DNA of 40,499 bases, taken from Dimorphilus gyrociliatus (Eukaryota > Annelida > Polychaeta > Dinophilidae). The position numbers and the translations under genes were made by a program. The notes below the pieces were generated by a model, which saw only the letters and a list, made by a program, of their open reading frames with translations, searched no databases and was not told the origin of the DNA. The stretch covers positions 99,961 to 140,459 of the forward strand of contig CAJFCJ010000045.1 in the NCBI GenBank assembly GCA_904063045.1, in the 5' to 3' direction. Below are positions 30,851 to 40,499 of the stretch, piece by piece; the stretch's first letter is position 1, and the number at the start of each line of letters is the position of its first letter.

Positions 30851-31349
30851 ACTGAATGTGAACTTTTCACCAATTTACCAAACAGCTATAGTAAGCATTT
30901 TAGATATTTTTTCTTATCACCCTATTAATTTTAGAAGTTTACAGGTCCTATTGAGGGTATTCTTACAAATTGTGATATGCTTCAAAGACAAAAAATTACC
31001 CTGAAAAAGTCACTTTTCAAAAAGTGGTAATAATTTAGATATCATTAATATTCAGGTTGTTGCCCTTCAGGATCATCAATTTGCAGAATGCCAAAATGAC
31101 AAACAAATATATACAACAGAAAGAGGCAAAGTCTTTTTTTATTATTGTTGGATGGATATTCATAGTGTTGAAATTTTCATAATGGACCCAAAAGTTCATA
31201 TAAGGAACTTGATAATATTATAAAATAATAAGAAAATACACATATTTATAAAACTGATTATTTACTGCCTGACATTTGATTAGTTTCACATTTTACATAT
31301 ATATATATATTTTTATGCAAATGAATCAACTTTTTGACAGCTTCGCTTC
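30851..31349. other. Stretch with weak exon-like remnants
   Basis: About 31050-31200 holds an open stretch (ALQDHQFAECQNDKQIYTTE) that could belong to the F5/8C gene. The rest is AT-rich, with a (TA)n run near 31300. Confidence 0.3.
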
Positions 31350-31740
31350 TGTGACCTGTTCACTAAGAGGGTTGATTCAGGACTGAATGCCTGTTACTAC
31401 CTACACCCTGCTTTTATACAATTCCTTATCAGTTGTTTATGCCTTAGAGGTCAACAACAAGGGTCTAACCCCATATAAGGATTGTTCACAACAAACAAGG
31501 TCAAGGGTTATTACATTATGTAATACTGATGTAAACAACAACAACTTTGTGGAGGGTAACTCTCAAGGGTCAACTGTTACATCATATTTATGTAAATAAA
31601 CACTTGTTGTTGTTGTCAACATGTTTGGTTATGTAACACCTTATCCTTTGCCTATAAAAAAGGGGTTGATTCTTGCAGTTTCGTACCAGCTACTCCAGAG
31701 GCAACATCTACTTCAATATGTCTACCATATAGTAAGTATT
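31350..31740 (+). promoter_or_regulatory. Promoter- or LTR-like segment with TATA box
   Basis: This segment is less AT-rich than its surroundings. It begins TGTGACCTGTTCACTAAG, shares 31351-31402 with 23866-23915, and has CCTATAAAAAAGGGG (about 31650-31665), a good TATA box, followed by CTTGCAGTTTCGTACCAGCT at the distance expected for a start site. GTAAACAACAACAAC near 31530 and TTGTTGTTGTTG near 31605 form an inverted pair. I could not find matching LTR ends or a target duplication. Confidence 0.4.
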
Positions 31741-32238
31741 ATTTATAAAATATTTATAAACTATAGTTCATAAGGGTACACTAGTAGAAAATAGAATCCA
31801 TTCCATTTTCCATTTACTCCATTGATAGATAAATTTGTTGAAATACTTTTTTCATTTATCATATTCACCAAACAATTCCTTTTGACCTAACAATGATCCT
31901 GACAAATCTGATGCATGAGATAAATTTTTCAACAAGAATAATCAATATTAAAATATAATATTAAATATAAAAAGAATTAAATGAAGATTACAGACACTTA
32001 ATTGGCCATTGCTTCTGTTCTCTTACATATTCTTCAAGAATCTTTTCCCTTTCTAATCAACAATAATTTTTCCTGCAAGATATAAGTTTCTACATATTAA
32101 TAATTATTAGCATCAATTCAAATTAGTTATTAAGTATATCTTAATACTTAAACTAAAAATTTTACAAGGCGGTTTGGGACTTTTTGCCCATACTGTATCA
32201 TAAAACAACTTTTCATATTTTTGCTAATTGTGAATACT
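31741..32238. other. AT-rich non-coding stretch
   Basis: No gene seen on either strand. Confidence 0.35.
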
Positions 32239-32330
32239 TTGGTCAGTTGAAAAATGATTGGAAAGGACAATTACCTTTCAAAAAGGGACAGAAATTTCTA
32301 CAACTACAGTAAAACAGAATACAACAAATT
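32239..32330 (+). mobile_element. LTR fragment in plus orientation
   Basis: ATGATTGGAAAGGACAATTA (32252 on), then GAATACAACAAATT: the gag-proximal end of the LTR, degraded, opposite in orientation to the other copies. Confidence 0.7.
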
Positions 32331-32589
32331 TCACAAAGAAAGAAACTAAAACTTTGTGCAAAATTATAAAGTAACAATATTGAAAAATAGCTTTTTTACT
32401 GTATCTGAAGATTTTTCAAGTCTTTTACAAATACAAAGTATCAAATTACATGGAGGAAATTCATATAATTACAATAAAGCAAACTTCATCAAATGTGAAG
32501 AATAGACAAACTAAAACTTTGAGAAATTTAAAAAGAAAGCTCTTTCAAATTCAAAAATTTATAACAAGATACTTAATTTTCTTTATTTA

Positions 32590-33647
32590 ATCTTCATTCA
32601 AATTACAAAAACAGATTGCTTATTGTATTTGAAGCTTTTTGAAATTCTTAAATATTTTCATTTTGTTCAGATGTTTCTATTTAAAAACAATTTTTTAAAG
32701 AAATTTTCAAGGTTTTTGGTTTGTTCAGCATTCAAATTACATGAACTTAAGTCAAGTAGTTGTATTGTATTTGATAAGTTTCGAAAAGCTTCACAAATAT
32801 TAAAATTTCCATCACCAATTCCAATATTATATGACAGTAACCAAGGTTTTTATTTCAAAACAGTTCTTTAAGAAATTTTCTAGATTTTTGCTTTGTTTTT
32901 TATTCAAATTACAGTTATGTAGGTAGAGATTTTTCAATGTATTGCAAGATTTTTGAAAGGCTTCACAAGTATTAAAGTTTTCATCACCAATTCCAAAATT
33001 TTCACTTAGTCCTAAGGTTTGTATTTTAGAACAATTCTTTAATAAAAATTCTATATTTCTGCTTTGTTTTTCATTCAAAATACAGCCTTGTAAGTAGAGA
33101 CTTTTCAATGTATTGCAAGAATTTGGAAGTTCTTCAAAGATATAAATAATCTCATTTCCAATGTCTTTATTTTGTTCTAGATTCAAAGTTGTAATCATTG
33201 AAAAATTCTTGGTGAGATATCCAATTTTCCAACAATTTTTTTCATTTAAATTAGATTGAGGAAAGATTACAGATGTTACTTGTTGTCCTAATTCAGTTTA
33301 GAAATGTTATCAATTGTATTTTCCAAATACTGTTTTATCTTTGAACACTTTTTCTTTTGAGATTCATCAAAATTATTTATATAATTATCTTCTATTTTGT
33401 TCAAATTGTGATGAATTATATTAAGTTGATTTTTTGGTAGTTGATCAATCTGGGCAAAGGGTATTTTAAACCTTTTTCTGCAACCAGGACAGGTTATTTG
33501 ATTATTATCAACTGGTAATTTTTGTACACATTTGAAACAAAAGGTATGTTGACAAGGAAATATTCTAGGATCATTTCCTATCCAAGAATCTAAACAAATG
33601 TCACATTCAAACTCTTCTTGATTTTTACAATAGCATGTGGAAGCCAT
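32590..33647 (-). pseudogene. RING-LRR paralogue lacking B-box and coiled coil
   Basis: Starts MASTCYCKNQEEF at 33647. The RING is complete (CDIC, CQHTFCFKC, CPGC) and nearly identical in its first half to the one at 23258. At residue 73 the protein jumps from LPKNQL to NIIHHNLNKIE, removing the B-box and most of the coiled coil. A frame change at about 33300 (after DNISKLN) leads into SVIFPQSNLNEKN and LRRs to about 32827. Another frame change near 32840 leads to SYNIGIGDGNFNICEAF and one more unit, fading by about 32600. There are only about four diverged 57-residue units, against about 45 in the paralogue. Two frameshifts make a functional product unlikely, unless short introns were missed. 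Confidence 0.75.
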
Positions 33648-33890
33648 CTTTACACTATGTATGGGTTTTGGTATTTTTACTTTCAGTTTTAAATTTTCAA
33701 AGGTAGCTATTTTTGTTTTTTAAAAAATGCGATATTTTATGGAAAATAGAAATTTTTAAATATTTTTAAAATACATGAGATGTGAAACTGTCTAAAAGTC
33801 AAAATATATTAAATGGTTATTGCTAAAACCTGGTTGCGAAGTAGTATTTAAATATAATATTGAAATTATTATGGTCACATTTTACAGAAT
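33648..33890 (-). repeat. Upstream region shared with the RING-LRR gene
   Basis: Aligns with 23259-23480 in the same orientation relative to the gene, so the duplication covers the 5' flank. Confidence 0.6.
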
Positions 33891-33898
33891 ATATTCAG

Positions 33899-34715
33899 CT
33901 AAATAAATTGAAAACGAGTTGGTGATGTAACATTAAATTTAGGCAAAGTTAATTTGCTGGGTTCTTTAATTAAAGTCAATAAGTTTTTCACATGGAGAGA
34001 AGTGTAGTAAATCTCATTCCTAAATTCTTTTCTTAAGATAAAATATCCATAGCTATTGTTGAAATCTTGCATTTTCTCTCTGAGCAGTTGGATGTCTTTG
34101 AGCAAAATTTTATAGTGATGTTGATATGCTGATGCATTGGAGTATATTTTGAATATTAAGCGACTCTTTCCAGGATAGACTGGTACTGTTATTCTATTCC
34201 ATTCTCTTTCTCGTAAAAATTTCAACAAGTAGCTATAAGATTTTCCACTGGAAACAATCCCTTCAACAATCACTTGAAAGATTCCAGGTTCAATTGTTAC
34301 TATGGCCCTACTCCAATCATGCGAAATTGATGGAGTTGCTCTACTCCAAATAGTCTTTTCCATGTTCCTTGTATTGCGTTGTTTAATATTTAAAATACCG
34401 GGTTGAGTACTATACATACTAAACAAAAAACAGTGTAATTTAAATGCTTAATATGGACAATAATTCAAAAGTGAATTTGGAAAGTGTCCAACCCAATTTT
34501 AAAAGACGAATATTAATGACTCACTTGTAATAAAATTTCATAGTAAGTTTACTCTTTGATTGTAAAAAAGGTGATATTAATTTCGCTACAGACCCTTGTT
34601 GCCTGTTTGTAGCTTCAACATAGATGTAATAGCCTCTACCCATTGTATGATCTTCAATTGGACCTGTGTCAAATGTTGAAATCTTTTCCTTACTTTCTAA
34701 AGAAATTATTTCCAC
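33899..34715 (-). CDS. MAM-domain exons (partial gene)
   Basis: Exon 34525-34715 and exon 33899-34418 are separated by a 106-bp GT-AG intron (34419-34524); the split codon gives FYYNMYSTQPG. The first exon has GPIEDHTMGRGYYIYVEAT and AKLISPFLQSKSKLTMKFYY. The second has WSRATPSISHDWSRAIVTI and FQVIVEGIVSSG. This is the core of a MAM domain, an extracellular adhesion module. After it comes WNRITVPVYPGKSRLIFKIY to KILLKDIQL, which resembles the end of a further MAM repeat. The frame ends at 33899. The upstream exon with signal peptide is not identified, so this is an incomplete gene or a stranded exon pair. No stop lies inside the two exons. Confidence 0.6.
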
Positions 34716-34814
34716 CTGTAATATATTTTACACCATGAAATGCAGTGTCCTGCGTAAAATTGATAGTTTTCTGCAAAGTCGATTTTTCTGTTTTTCAAGG
34801 CAATTAATCAAAGT

Positions 34815-34930
34815 TCAAAAAAAAAAAAGAGAAATGTTGAAAAGGGAAGAAATAACAAACTTTGATGCAGATTCCTTTTTTATTATATAATTGGCAACTT
34901 GCCAGAATACACTAAGAATTGTAAAAATTG
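34815..34930 (-). other. Membrane-segment exon, uncertain family
   Basis: After a TTTACAG acceptor the minus strand encodes GGDITLSASIFTILSVFWQV and NYIIKKES, a single hydrophobic segment with a basic end. The pattern recalls XK-related scramblases but is too short to decide. It could instead be the tail of the receptor upstream. Confidence 0.25.
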
Positions 34931-35034
34931 AAGCTGAGAGAGTGATGTCACCACCTGTAAATGAGTAAAATAACAATTGAATAATTTGAATACTTTTTAA
35001 AAATAGTTTACAATTAGCTAATGCTCTGTTATTG

Positions 35035-35380
35035 CTTCCTTTGTACTGAGCACATTTGATGGCAGTATGCTGACAATTTCGAGCGCAAGGGGTAACCAAC
35101 TGAGTAGATAAATCGTTGTAACGCCAAATAGCATAGTCATTGTCTTAACATTCTTATTGATAAGTTTAAGATCCATTGAAATATTACCAGTTTCACTGAC
35201 CTTATTTCTTCTTAGTCTTAAACTTCTAAGATAGATAATTCTATAGATTAGCACATAAATTGAGTACAAGATGACAACTGCTCCTACGTAACAAATTTCT
35301 AGAATAATAGCATAAGGACAGCAAATTCCACAAATTACAATATCAACAATAGCCATACTTTTTATAATTTTCAAATTAAT
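35035..35380 (-). pseudogene. Rhodopsin-like GPCR fragment (TM5-TM6)
   Basis: The translation has two membrane helices joined by a basic loop: ICYVGAVVILYSIYVLIYRI, then LRSLRLRRNK, then KTMTMLFGVTTIYLLSWLPL. The LSWLP motif corresponds to CWxP of TM6 in class A receptors, probably of the peptide or amine type. TM1-4 and an NPxxY TM7 are not found nearby. The open frame extends upstream to 35539 only through an inserted LTR fragment, so the first 60 or so residues of that frame are not receptor. Probably a displaced exon. Confidence 0.5.
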
Positions 35381-35384
35381 GATT

Positions 35385-35540
35385 ATCCATAGATATACTT
35401 CTATTTTGTAGGAATTATAATGGTGGAACTTTAGAAAGAACTCTATTTCATAGGAAATACCCTCTTTGAATGTAACGAATGGCGCTACTTGGGAATTAAC
35501 AAAGGAACAAAGAACATGGAAAAGATGCAATGTCATCATA
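35385..35540 (+). mobile_element. LTR fragment, outer part, plus orientation
   Basis: Reverse complement of about 5340-5540 of the solo LTR: GGAATTATAATGGTGGAACT, AGAAAGAACTCTATTTC and GGGAATTAACAAAGGAACAA in order. Confidence 0.8.
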
Positions 35541-36023
35541 AATAACAGTCTAAACTATCCTTTATGAGCTCTTTTATAAATAATACAATTTATGGTTCAA
35601 TAAGGCTTATTGGACTTATTTAAAACTCAGTATGGTAAATTACACCATGAAAATAACCAAGATTTAAATATCCACCCTTATTAATCCAAGTATAAGTGGT
35701 AAGATCACTGAACTTTGTGGTAATGTGCTTGCAGAAATCATTTGGTTAATAATGTGTAACAGTTTCTGTAACATTGATTTCAAATATTGCATGGCAGAAA
35801 TTGAAATTGGTCTAAAGCAATCATGTTGATAAATCAGATTCCAGACTTAACAAAAACATTAAAAAGAGTAGAAGAATTAGTTGAGTTCTCTAAAAAGTTA
35901 TTGTTTAAAAGGGGATTTTTACAATTTTAAATATCGCAATTGTGAAGTAATAATTTCATTTGTAAGTTTAAAGTATTTCTTTTTATTTCCAGATCAATTT
36001 TTTATTTGTTTCTGTATGTTTAG
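35541..36023. other. Non-coding stretch upstream of the furin-like exons
   Basis: No supported exon, though the furin-like exons need a 5' partner. Confidence 0.35.
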
Positions 36024-36308
36024 CTTGTCCTGATAATTGCATAAAATGCTACGAAAAAGTAAATGATAATGAAGGAAGATGCAGTGAATGCATGATTGGT
36101 TATAGTGCAGATTTAAATTATGGAAGATGCACTGGTGAAATTCTTTTTTATTTCCTGATTTTTATTCTTTATATGTTCATTTTAAAACCTATACAGCTTG
36201 TTCTAATGACAATTCATGCAAATGTTGTAAAATTATAAATGATCAACCAGTCTGCTCTAAATGCTTTAGTCGTCATGCAGATTTGACAACTGATAAGAAA
36301 TGCATAAA
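36024..36308 (+). CDS. Two furin-like cysteine-rich exons
   Basis: Exon 36024-36134 (111 bp, phase 1-1) encodes ACPDNCIKCYEKVNDNEGRC and SECMIGYSADLNYGRC. Exon 36197-36308 encodes ACSNDNSCKCCKIINDQPVC and SKCFSRHADLTTDKKC. The spacing of Cys pairs is that of furin-like or growth-factor-receptor Cys-rich repeats of extracellular proteins. The 62-bp intron has GT-AG borders. There are no stops. Flanking exons were not recognised, so the gene is partial. They lie on the same strand as the F5/8C exons at 29-31 kb and could belong to one large receptor gene. Confidence 0.6.
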
Positions 36309-36639
36309 GTATAAAGTAAATGACAGGAATATTGGAACAACTCAAATTTTTTTAGGTCAAATATTAAAAATCTTTTTCATGATGAAAAAAGATAATTTGT
36401 TTTATTTTTTCAGTATTTAATAATAGGTTCAACTTGCAATTTTATATAAATTTCTTTAAAATAGCAGTTAGGTAAGTTTTTACATATTTTCTTTTTAATA
36501 GAAATTACCATAGTTTTGTGATTTTTTTCTTTTTAGGCCTCGCAACATGTTTATTGGAACAATGTTAAATTTTTGAATTGTTTTACTATTTCTGTATGTG
36601 CCCACCCTCTCTTTCTATGCATTTGCTTATTCCCTCATA

Positions 36640-37010
36640 TTAACTTGGCAACAACAGTGGATTTCTGTTGATAACCTTATAGCAGCATTTCTTAATCTTT
36701 TCCCACAGTTCATCCTCTGACTCAAACTGTGGGCCATCATAGACCATTGTCTTGGTCAGTTGCCACATGTTTTCTTTTAGGCTGAGATCAGGGCTCCTTG
36801 CTGGCCAATCTATGGGTTTGATGTTATTGTTTTTAAAAACACTTTTTGTTTTCCTTGTTGTATGACAGGCCAACATTGTCTTTCTGGAAGATGTACTCCT
36901 GCCAATTTTTACCTCAATTTCTTCTATGACAGGCAGAACATCTTCCACAATGAAGGAGCTATAGTTTTCAGCATTCAGCTTTCTCCTTATCCTCCAGACT
37001 TCAAATATGC
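36640..37010 (-). pseudogene. Tc1-like transposase C-terminal fragment
   Basis: WPARSPDLSLKENMWQLTK carries the third catalytic acidic position of Tc1 transposases (consensus SPDLNPIENLW). Upstream, WRIRRKLNAENYSSFIVEDV and, in a shifted frame, the QDN region (FQKDN) are visible. A frameshift lies near 36870-36900. A 70-bp piece of this element also occurs at 2632. Confidence 0.8.
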
Positions 37011-37109
37011 CATCAGAGAAAAAAAACCATAAGTTTTAATATAAGCTTAATTAATTAGTTTGACATAGCTTTTTTTGCTAAATTTCTATTTTTTGTCAAG
37101 GTATTAAAG

Positions 37110-37785
37110 TTATTTTTCTATCCTGTCACCTTTGTTGGCAACAACTTGCCAAACTCTTTCTCCCATTCTTTCATATAAATGTTTGACATATTGCCTATTA
37201 TCTTTGTTTATTTTTTCAACCTCTGATTGAATTTTGTCCCACAACTGATTAAGTGATTGGCATCTGACAATTTCATATACATTTTGCTTTAAATAGCCCC
37301 ATAAATTTTCAACTGGGTTTAGATCTCGTGAATATGGAGGCGAAGGAAGGACTTGTATTCTGTTTTCCTCCAGTGTATCTCTTGTTAAACTGGCAATGTG
37401 TGGGGGTGCATTGTCCTGCTGCCAGATGAAGTCTTCACCAAATTTTTCCCTTAACATTGGAAAAACTGTCCCCTGAATAAATTCCGAGTAAATTTCTCCA
37501 TTGATGTTAGAGGGAAGTCTTTGGATGAAGACTTCACCATCTGAAGATATACACCCCCACACCATCACTCCTCCTCCGCCAACAGGGAGTTTATCCCCAA
37601 ACAGTCTTGGATGATCATCCAATTGCCAAGTTAGCAGATGGTCTGGGCCCTCCAGAGAAAATCTGGACTCATCAGTAAAGATAACTTTACTAAAATTGAC
37701 TTGTTGTTGAACCCATCCACCAACTACTTCAAACCTAGTTCTTTTTGCCCTTGCTGTTAAAGGGCAAATTTTGGGGAGAAAATAA
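37110..37785 (-). pseudogene. Tc1-like DD34E transposase, 5'-truncated
   Basis: The frame is open from about 37785 to the stop at 37110. The catalytic triad is visible: VIFTDESRF (about 37680), FIWQQDNAPPH (about 37430) and SRDLNPVENLWGYL (about 37320), with 34 residues between the second Asp and the Glu. The last residues (ERVWQVVANKGDRIEK) are a normal Tc1 C-terminus. The N-terminal paired-like DNA-binding domain is missing beyond a TAG near 37785, so it is inactive. It differs from the fragment at 36640, so two Tc1 lineages lie side by side. Confidence 0.88.
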
Positions 37786-38572
37786 TTCTATTCCTCCAAA
37801 TTACAGAAAAAAATTTTTTTTTTCTAACTGAAAAAAAAATTATGTAGCTGTGGGCTGGAGGGGGCAGCACTACCCATCCAGTTGTTTCAAGATATTGGCT
37901 AGTTTATAGGGTGGTACCATCATCCATACTGTGCCACAACAAAAGTCGCAATACCTTTTGAACCAGGGCTTGTAAGTTGAGAAATTTTTTAGTGACAGTA
38001 CATGAATCAATTCACTTTCTATTAATGATAAAAAAAATGCGTACAGTGTACTGTTTTAAAAATACAGCAATGCTGCAAGAATTTTTGGGTGACCCTAAGA
38101 TAATGAATAACTTGTTGAAGTATATTGTTAGAGTATTTTGCCAATATCATCTATTGAGGTGAACAGAAAACATCTATCATCGAAAAGCATTTAAATGATT
38201 TAAATGTAAAGAATTTTTTTAATAAAGTAAAATTTAAAATTTCCACAGCCACTGATATTATTCAATAGCTACTACCATGCAGAAAAAAAATGTTCACTAG
38301 CTTTCCCACCACCTCTTTTTAAAATTTTTTTTTTCTTTGTGAAATGTTAAAGAAATTGTTTAGATGAAAATTCACATTATACTGAAATAAAAGAAAGCAC
38401 CTTTTATTTTCTAGAGGTATTCTTCTTTTCTCTCTTCTGGTGGAGTTCTGGCTTGGCTGATAGAATTTTTATTGAATGTCACTATTGCTTACAGAATAGT
38501 CAATAAACAAAACTGGTATACAATTTTTACAAATTGAATATTTGAAAAGGAAATATTCAAGAAGATTTGTTG
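37786..38572. other. Non-coding stretch
   Basis: Contains a GC-richer patch at 37850-37975 (GGAGGGGGCAGCACTACCCA) that may be the end of a DNA element. No gene is seen; the small frame at 37977-38162 has no support. Confidence 0.35.
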
Positions 38573-39412
38573 TTATTGAAAATTTTTATAAAAATTTTTT
38601 TCTATTGCCCATAAATATTGAATTTGTTTGAATAAGAATGTTTTCCCAATACCAATTTCTCCTTGAATTAAAATAATTAAATGTTTCCCTTGAAAAGAAC
38701 AAAAACAAAATAATTTCCTGAAAAGAACAAATTGTATAAATATAAATTTTTCTTCTTGTTGATTTGCTCTATTAATTTGTATATAATTAATTTTGGTAAG
38801 GTGGCACCAATTTCTCAGTGTCAACAACTTTTCATTTATTTCTTTCAATTCTATATAGACTTTACTATTTGTATCAATAGTTTGAATGCTTTCCACTGCT
38901 TCAGGTTCATCATTATTATCATTTGTTTGAACTTCCATTTGCTCTTCTAAATAATAAAATTCTTCATCTTCCTCATCATCTTGCCCATCATCATGTTGTT
39001 CTTCTACTACACTCTCTACAAGGTCTTGTTGTTATACATGATCCTGGTGTATTGGTGTGTCATGATCTTCTGATTCTTGTTCTTTTTCCTCATGTGTTTC
39101 AGAATCATAAAAAAGATTTTTAATGTTTGCACATAAATTGTCAATTAATTCTGAAGATGGTTCTTTATCAAACATTTTTCTTTTAAAAAAGTTAAGCAAT
39201 TCTTCAATTTCATCCCAACTTTGTGTTGCTTTCAATAGAGGTTTTAAATAAAAATAATTGTCAAGGTCCAATCAGTGTTAGAAAACGTTTCTTGAAATTC
39301 TTATAGGCTTGAAAAATGTATCTTAATTGTAGCATTAAGTTTGGTCTATTTAACTGGATAAAAGTTGGCTTTAGGTAATTTTCCAAAGGAAAATTGTACC
39401 AATCATAGAGAT
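38573..39412 (-). pseudogene. NACHT (NLR-like) gene, N-terminal part with premature stop
   Basis: After a TTTTTTCCCAG acceptor at about 39413, the minus strand encodes a helical N-terminal region (LYDWYNFPLENYLKPTF and so on). A 1-bp frame change near 39270 follows, then DNYFYLKPLLKATQSWDEI and a long acidic stretch (about 38940-39100). A TAA lies at 39032-39034, in frame with the rest. The C-terminal end has a Walker A P-loop typical of NACHT NTPases: LIILIQGEIGIGKTFLFKQI, followed by LWA. NACHT proteins of animals assemble on ligand sensing and often end in RI-type LRRs. The frame stops soon after the P-loop (38573), so the rest of the NACHT domain is missing or lies beyond an intron that I cannot find. 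Confidence 0.65.
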
Positions 39413-39633
39413 CTGGGAAAAAAGGAACAAATTTTTTAAAATGAATTTTAAAATATTATTTGAAATGAACCAACCATTGTCCACAGAATAATTCATTTTT
39501 TAAAACTGTTCAAGTGAAATATATCAATTTAATAAGTTAAAAAAAAAACAAATAATAGCCAAAAAAAAAGGAAAAAACACAAAACAATATTTATATAAGT
39601 TTAATTTTTAAAGTTGAAAAAGGAAACCTACTA
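39413..39633. other. A-rich spacer between NACHT fragment and right-edge ORF
   Basis: Poly-A tracts at 39541-39570; no coding signal. Confidence 0.35.
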
Positions 39634-40499
39634 ATGTACAATGAAAACAAAGGATCAAACTACAAATGGCCAAGAACAACAGTGGTTGAAGAATTTACAA
39701 CAATTCTCCAAATTGGCAAAGCTTATTGGCACCCAAGTCAGGATAAGATAACAACCAACTTGGAATATTTAGAGGACTGTTCTATCAAACATAAATTTTG
39801 TAGAACTCTGGATTCCATTATTATTTTCAATCCTCAGAAAGGACAAAATCTCCTTGGTCATGAATCCCCATGGAAAGCAGTATCCTACAATGTAGAGTGC
39901 ATTAAGCTTGGAGGATATTTTTCATGTCCCAACTATGCAATAATGGATTTACCTTATCAAGATAGATATATCAAAGGATATGGTGGTCCTGGAACAAGAA
40001 TTTTAGTACCCCAGAAGGAATACAACTTATTAAGAACTGATCTTACAAATTCAAATTATGCTGATAACCGCATGATGGCAGATATCAAATATAAAATCAT
40101 TTCAAACAAAGAAGTTGCAAGATTGCAGAATTATGATGGAAAGAAATCAACTTTGAGAAAAGCAAATAATACAGAAATACAAAATATACTAACCTATAAT
40201 GATTGGTATAGAGATGGTGACAAGACTTATCCTATGCTGATCAAAAATCATGTAACACCACTGGTTAGGACCTGGATGGTCAGAGAAATAATCTCACCTG
40301 ATATATGGGATATTAACAACAAATACATACTCAAAATGTTGAAAACAACCAAAATGGAACCTGCTAGAATGGCAAAAGCAGAAGATTTTGAACTCAACAA
40401 GAAGAAAATTAGTTTCAATCCCTTACCAAGACTGGACACTTGGTACCAAAATGCAAAAGATAAACAATTTCAAACACATCAAGCAAATGGAAAATTTAC
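39634..40499 (+). CDS. Long open frame running off the window, unrecognised
   Basis: From ATG 39634 the plus strand is open without a stop for at least 288 codons to the window edge; the preceding in-frame stop is at 39556-39558. The protein starts MYNENKGSNYKWPRTTVVEE. It has several Cys within its first 110 residues (EDCSIKHKFCRTL, VECIKLGGYFSCP), then a Gly-rich GYGGPGTRIL and a Trp- and Lys-rich C-terminal part. No membrane segment is visible so far. The DNA is visibly less AT-rich than its surroundings and lacks intron signs, as in retroelement or virus-derived genes. I cannot place it in a family; an element structural or surface protein is one possibility. It is the longest unbroken frame in the right third of the window. 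Confidence 0.55.
   Translation, partial: MYNENKGSNYKWPRTTVVEEFTTILQIGKAYWHPSQDKITTNLEYLEDCSIKHKFCRTLDSIIIFNPQKGQNLLGHESPWKAVSYNVECIKLGGYFSCPNYAIMDLPYQDRYIKGYGGPGTRILVPQKEYNLLRTDLTNSNYADNRMMADIKYKIISNKEVARLQNYDGKKSTLRKANNTEIQNILTYNDWYRDGDKTYPMLIKNHVTPLVRTWMVREIISPDIWDINNKYILKMLKTTKMEPARMAKAEDFELNKKKISFNPLPRLDTWYQNAKDKQFQTHQANGKF

Noticed and set aside
29245-36308. One single gene spanning F5/8C to furin-like exons
   Set aside because: The intervening LTR pieces, the RING-LRR pseudogene and the opposite-strand MAM exons make it unproven, so I kept the parts separate.

Overview
The window is AT-rich nuclear DNA of an invertebrate animal that I cannot name. The evidence for an animal is GT-AG introns and metazoan domain families: a TRIM-type RING/B-box protein, ribonuclease-inhibitor-type (RI) leucine-rich repeats, a NACHT P-loop, a rhodopsin-like receptor fragment, MAM, discoidin-like (F5/8C) and furin-like modules. 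Most of the sequence is mobile-element debris; few reading frames are intact.

Layout. 1-1.9 kb: decayed LTR-retrotransposon gag with its LTR (minus strand). 1.9-4.6 kb: LRR fragments, pieces of Mutator-like (MULE) transposases, a Tc1 scrap and a short tandem repeat. 4.8-7.2 kb: a broken FLYWCH-MULE copy carrying a solo LTR. 7.5-9.3 kb: an intact single-exon 600-residue RI-LRR gene. 10.0-14.1 kb: two more MULE copies; the first encodes a PHD finger before its FLYWCH domain, the second carries a solo LTR with a perfect 5-bp target duplication. 14.6-23.3 kb: the main object, a minus-strand gene encoding RING, B-box and coiled coil, followed by about 45 near-identical 171-bp (57-residue) units, each a pair of RI-type LRRs, broken by several indels. 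23.6-29 kb: LTR fragments, short tandem repeats and a MULE exon, with little else. 29.2-31 kb: decaying exons of a secreted or membrane protein with F5/8C-like domains. 31.3-31.7 kb: a promoter- or LTR-like segment. 32.6-33.6 kb: a truncated pseudogene paralogue of the RING-LRR gene lacking the B-box and coiled coil. 33.9-36.3 kb: MAM, GPCR and furin-like exons. 36.6-37.8 kb: two Tc1 transposase remnants. 38.6-39.4 kb: the N-terminal part of a NACHT (NLR-like) gene with a premature stop. 39.6 kb to the right edge: a long open frame of unknown identity, running off the window.

Together the cellular genes suggest an expanded, fast-changing family of LRR proteins (RING/B-box-LRR, stand-alone RI-LRR, NACHT) in a transposon-rich region. 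In animals such modules are typical of innate sensing, but that role is inferred here, not shown. The strongest candidates for something undescribed are the RING-B-box-coiled-coil protein fused to a giant homogenised RI-LRR array, an LTR element whose gag appears to start inside its LTR, and the PHD-FLYWCH-MULE transposase.
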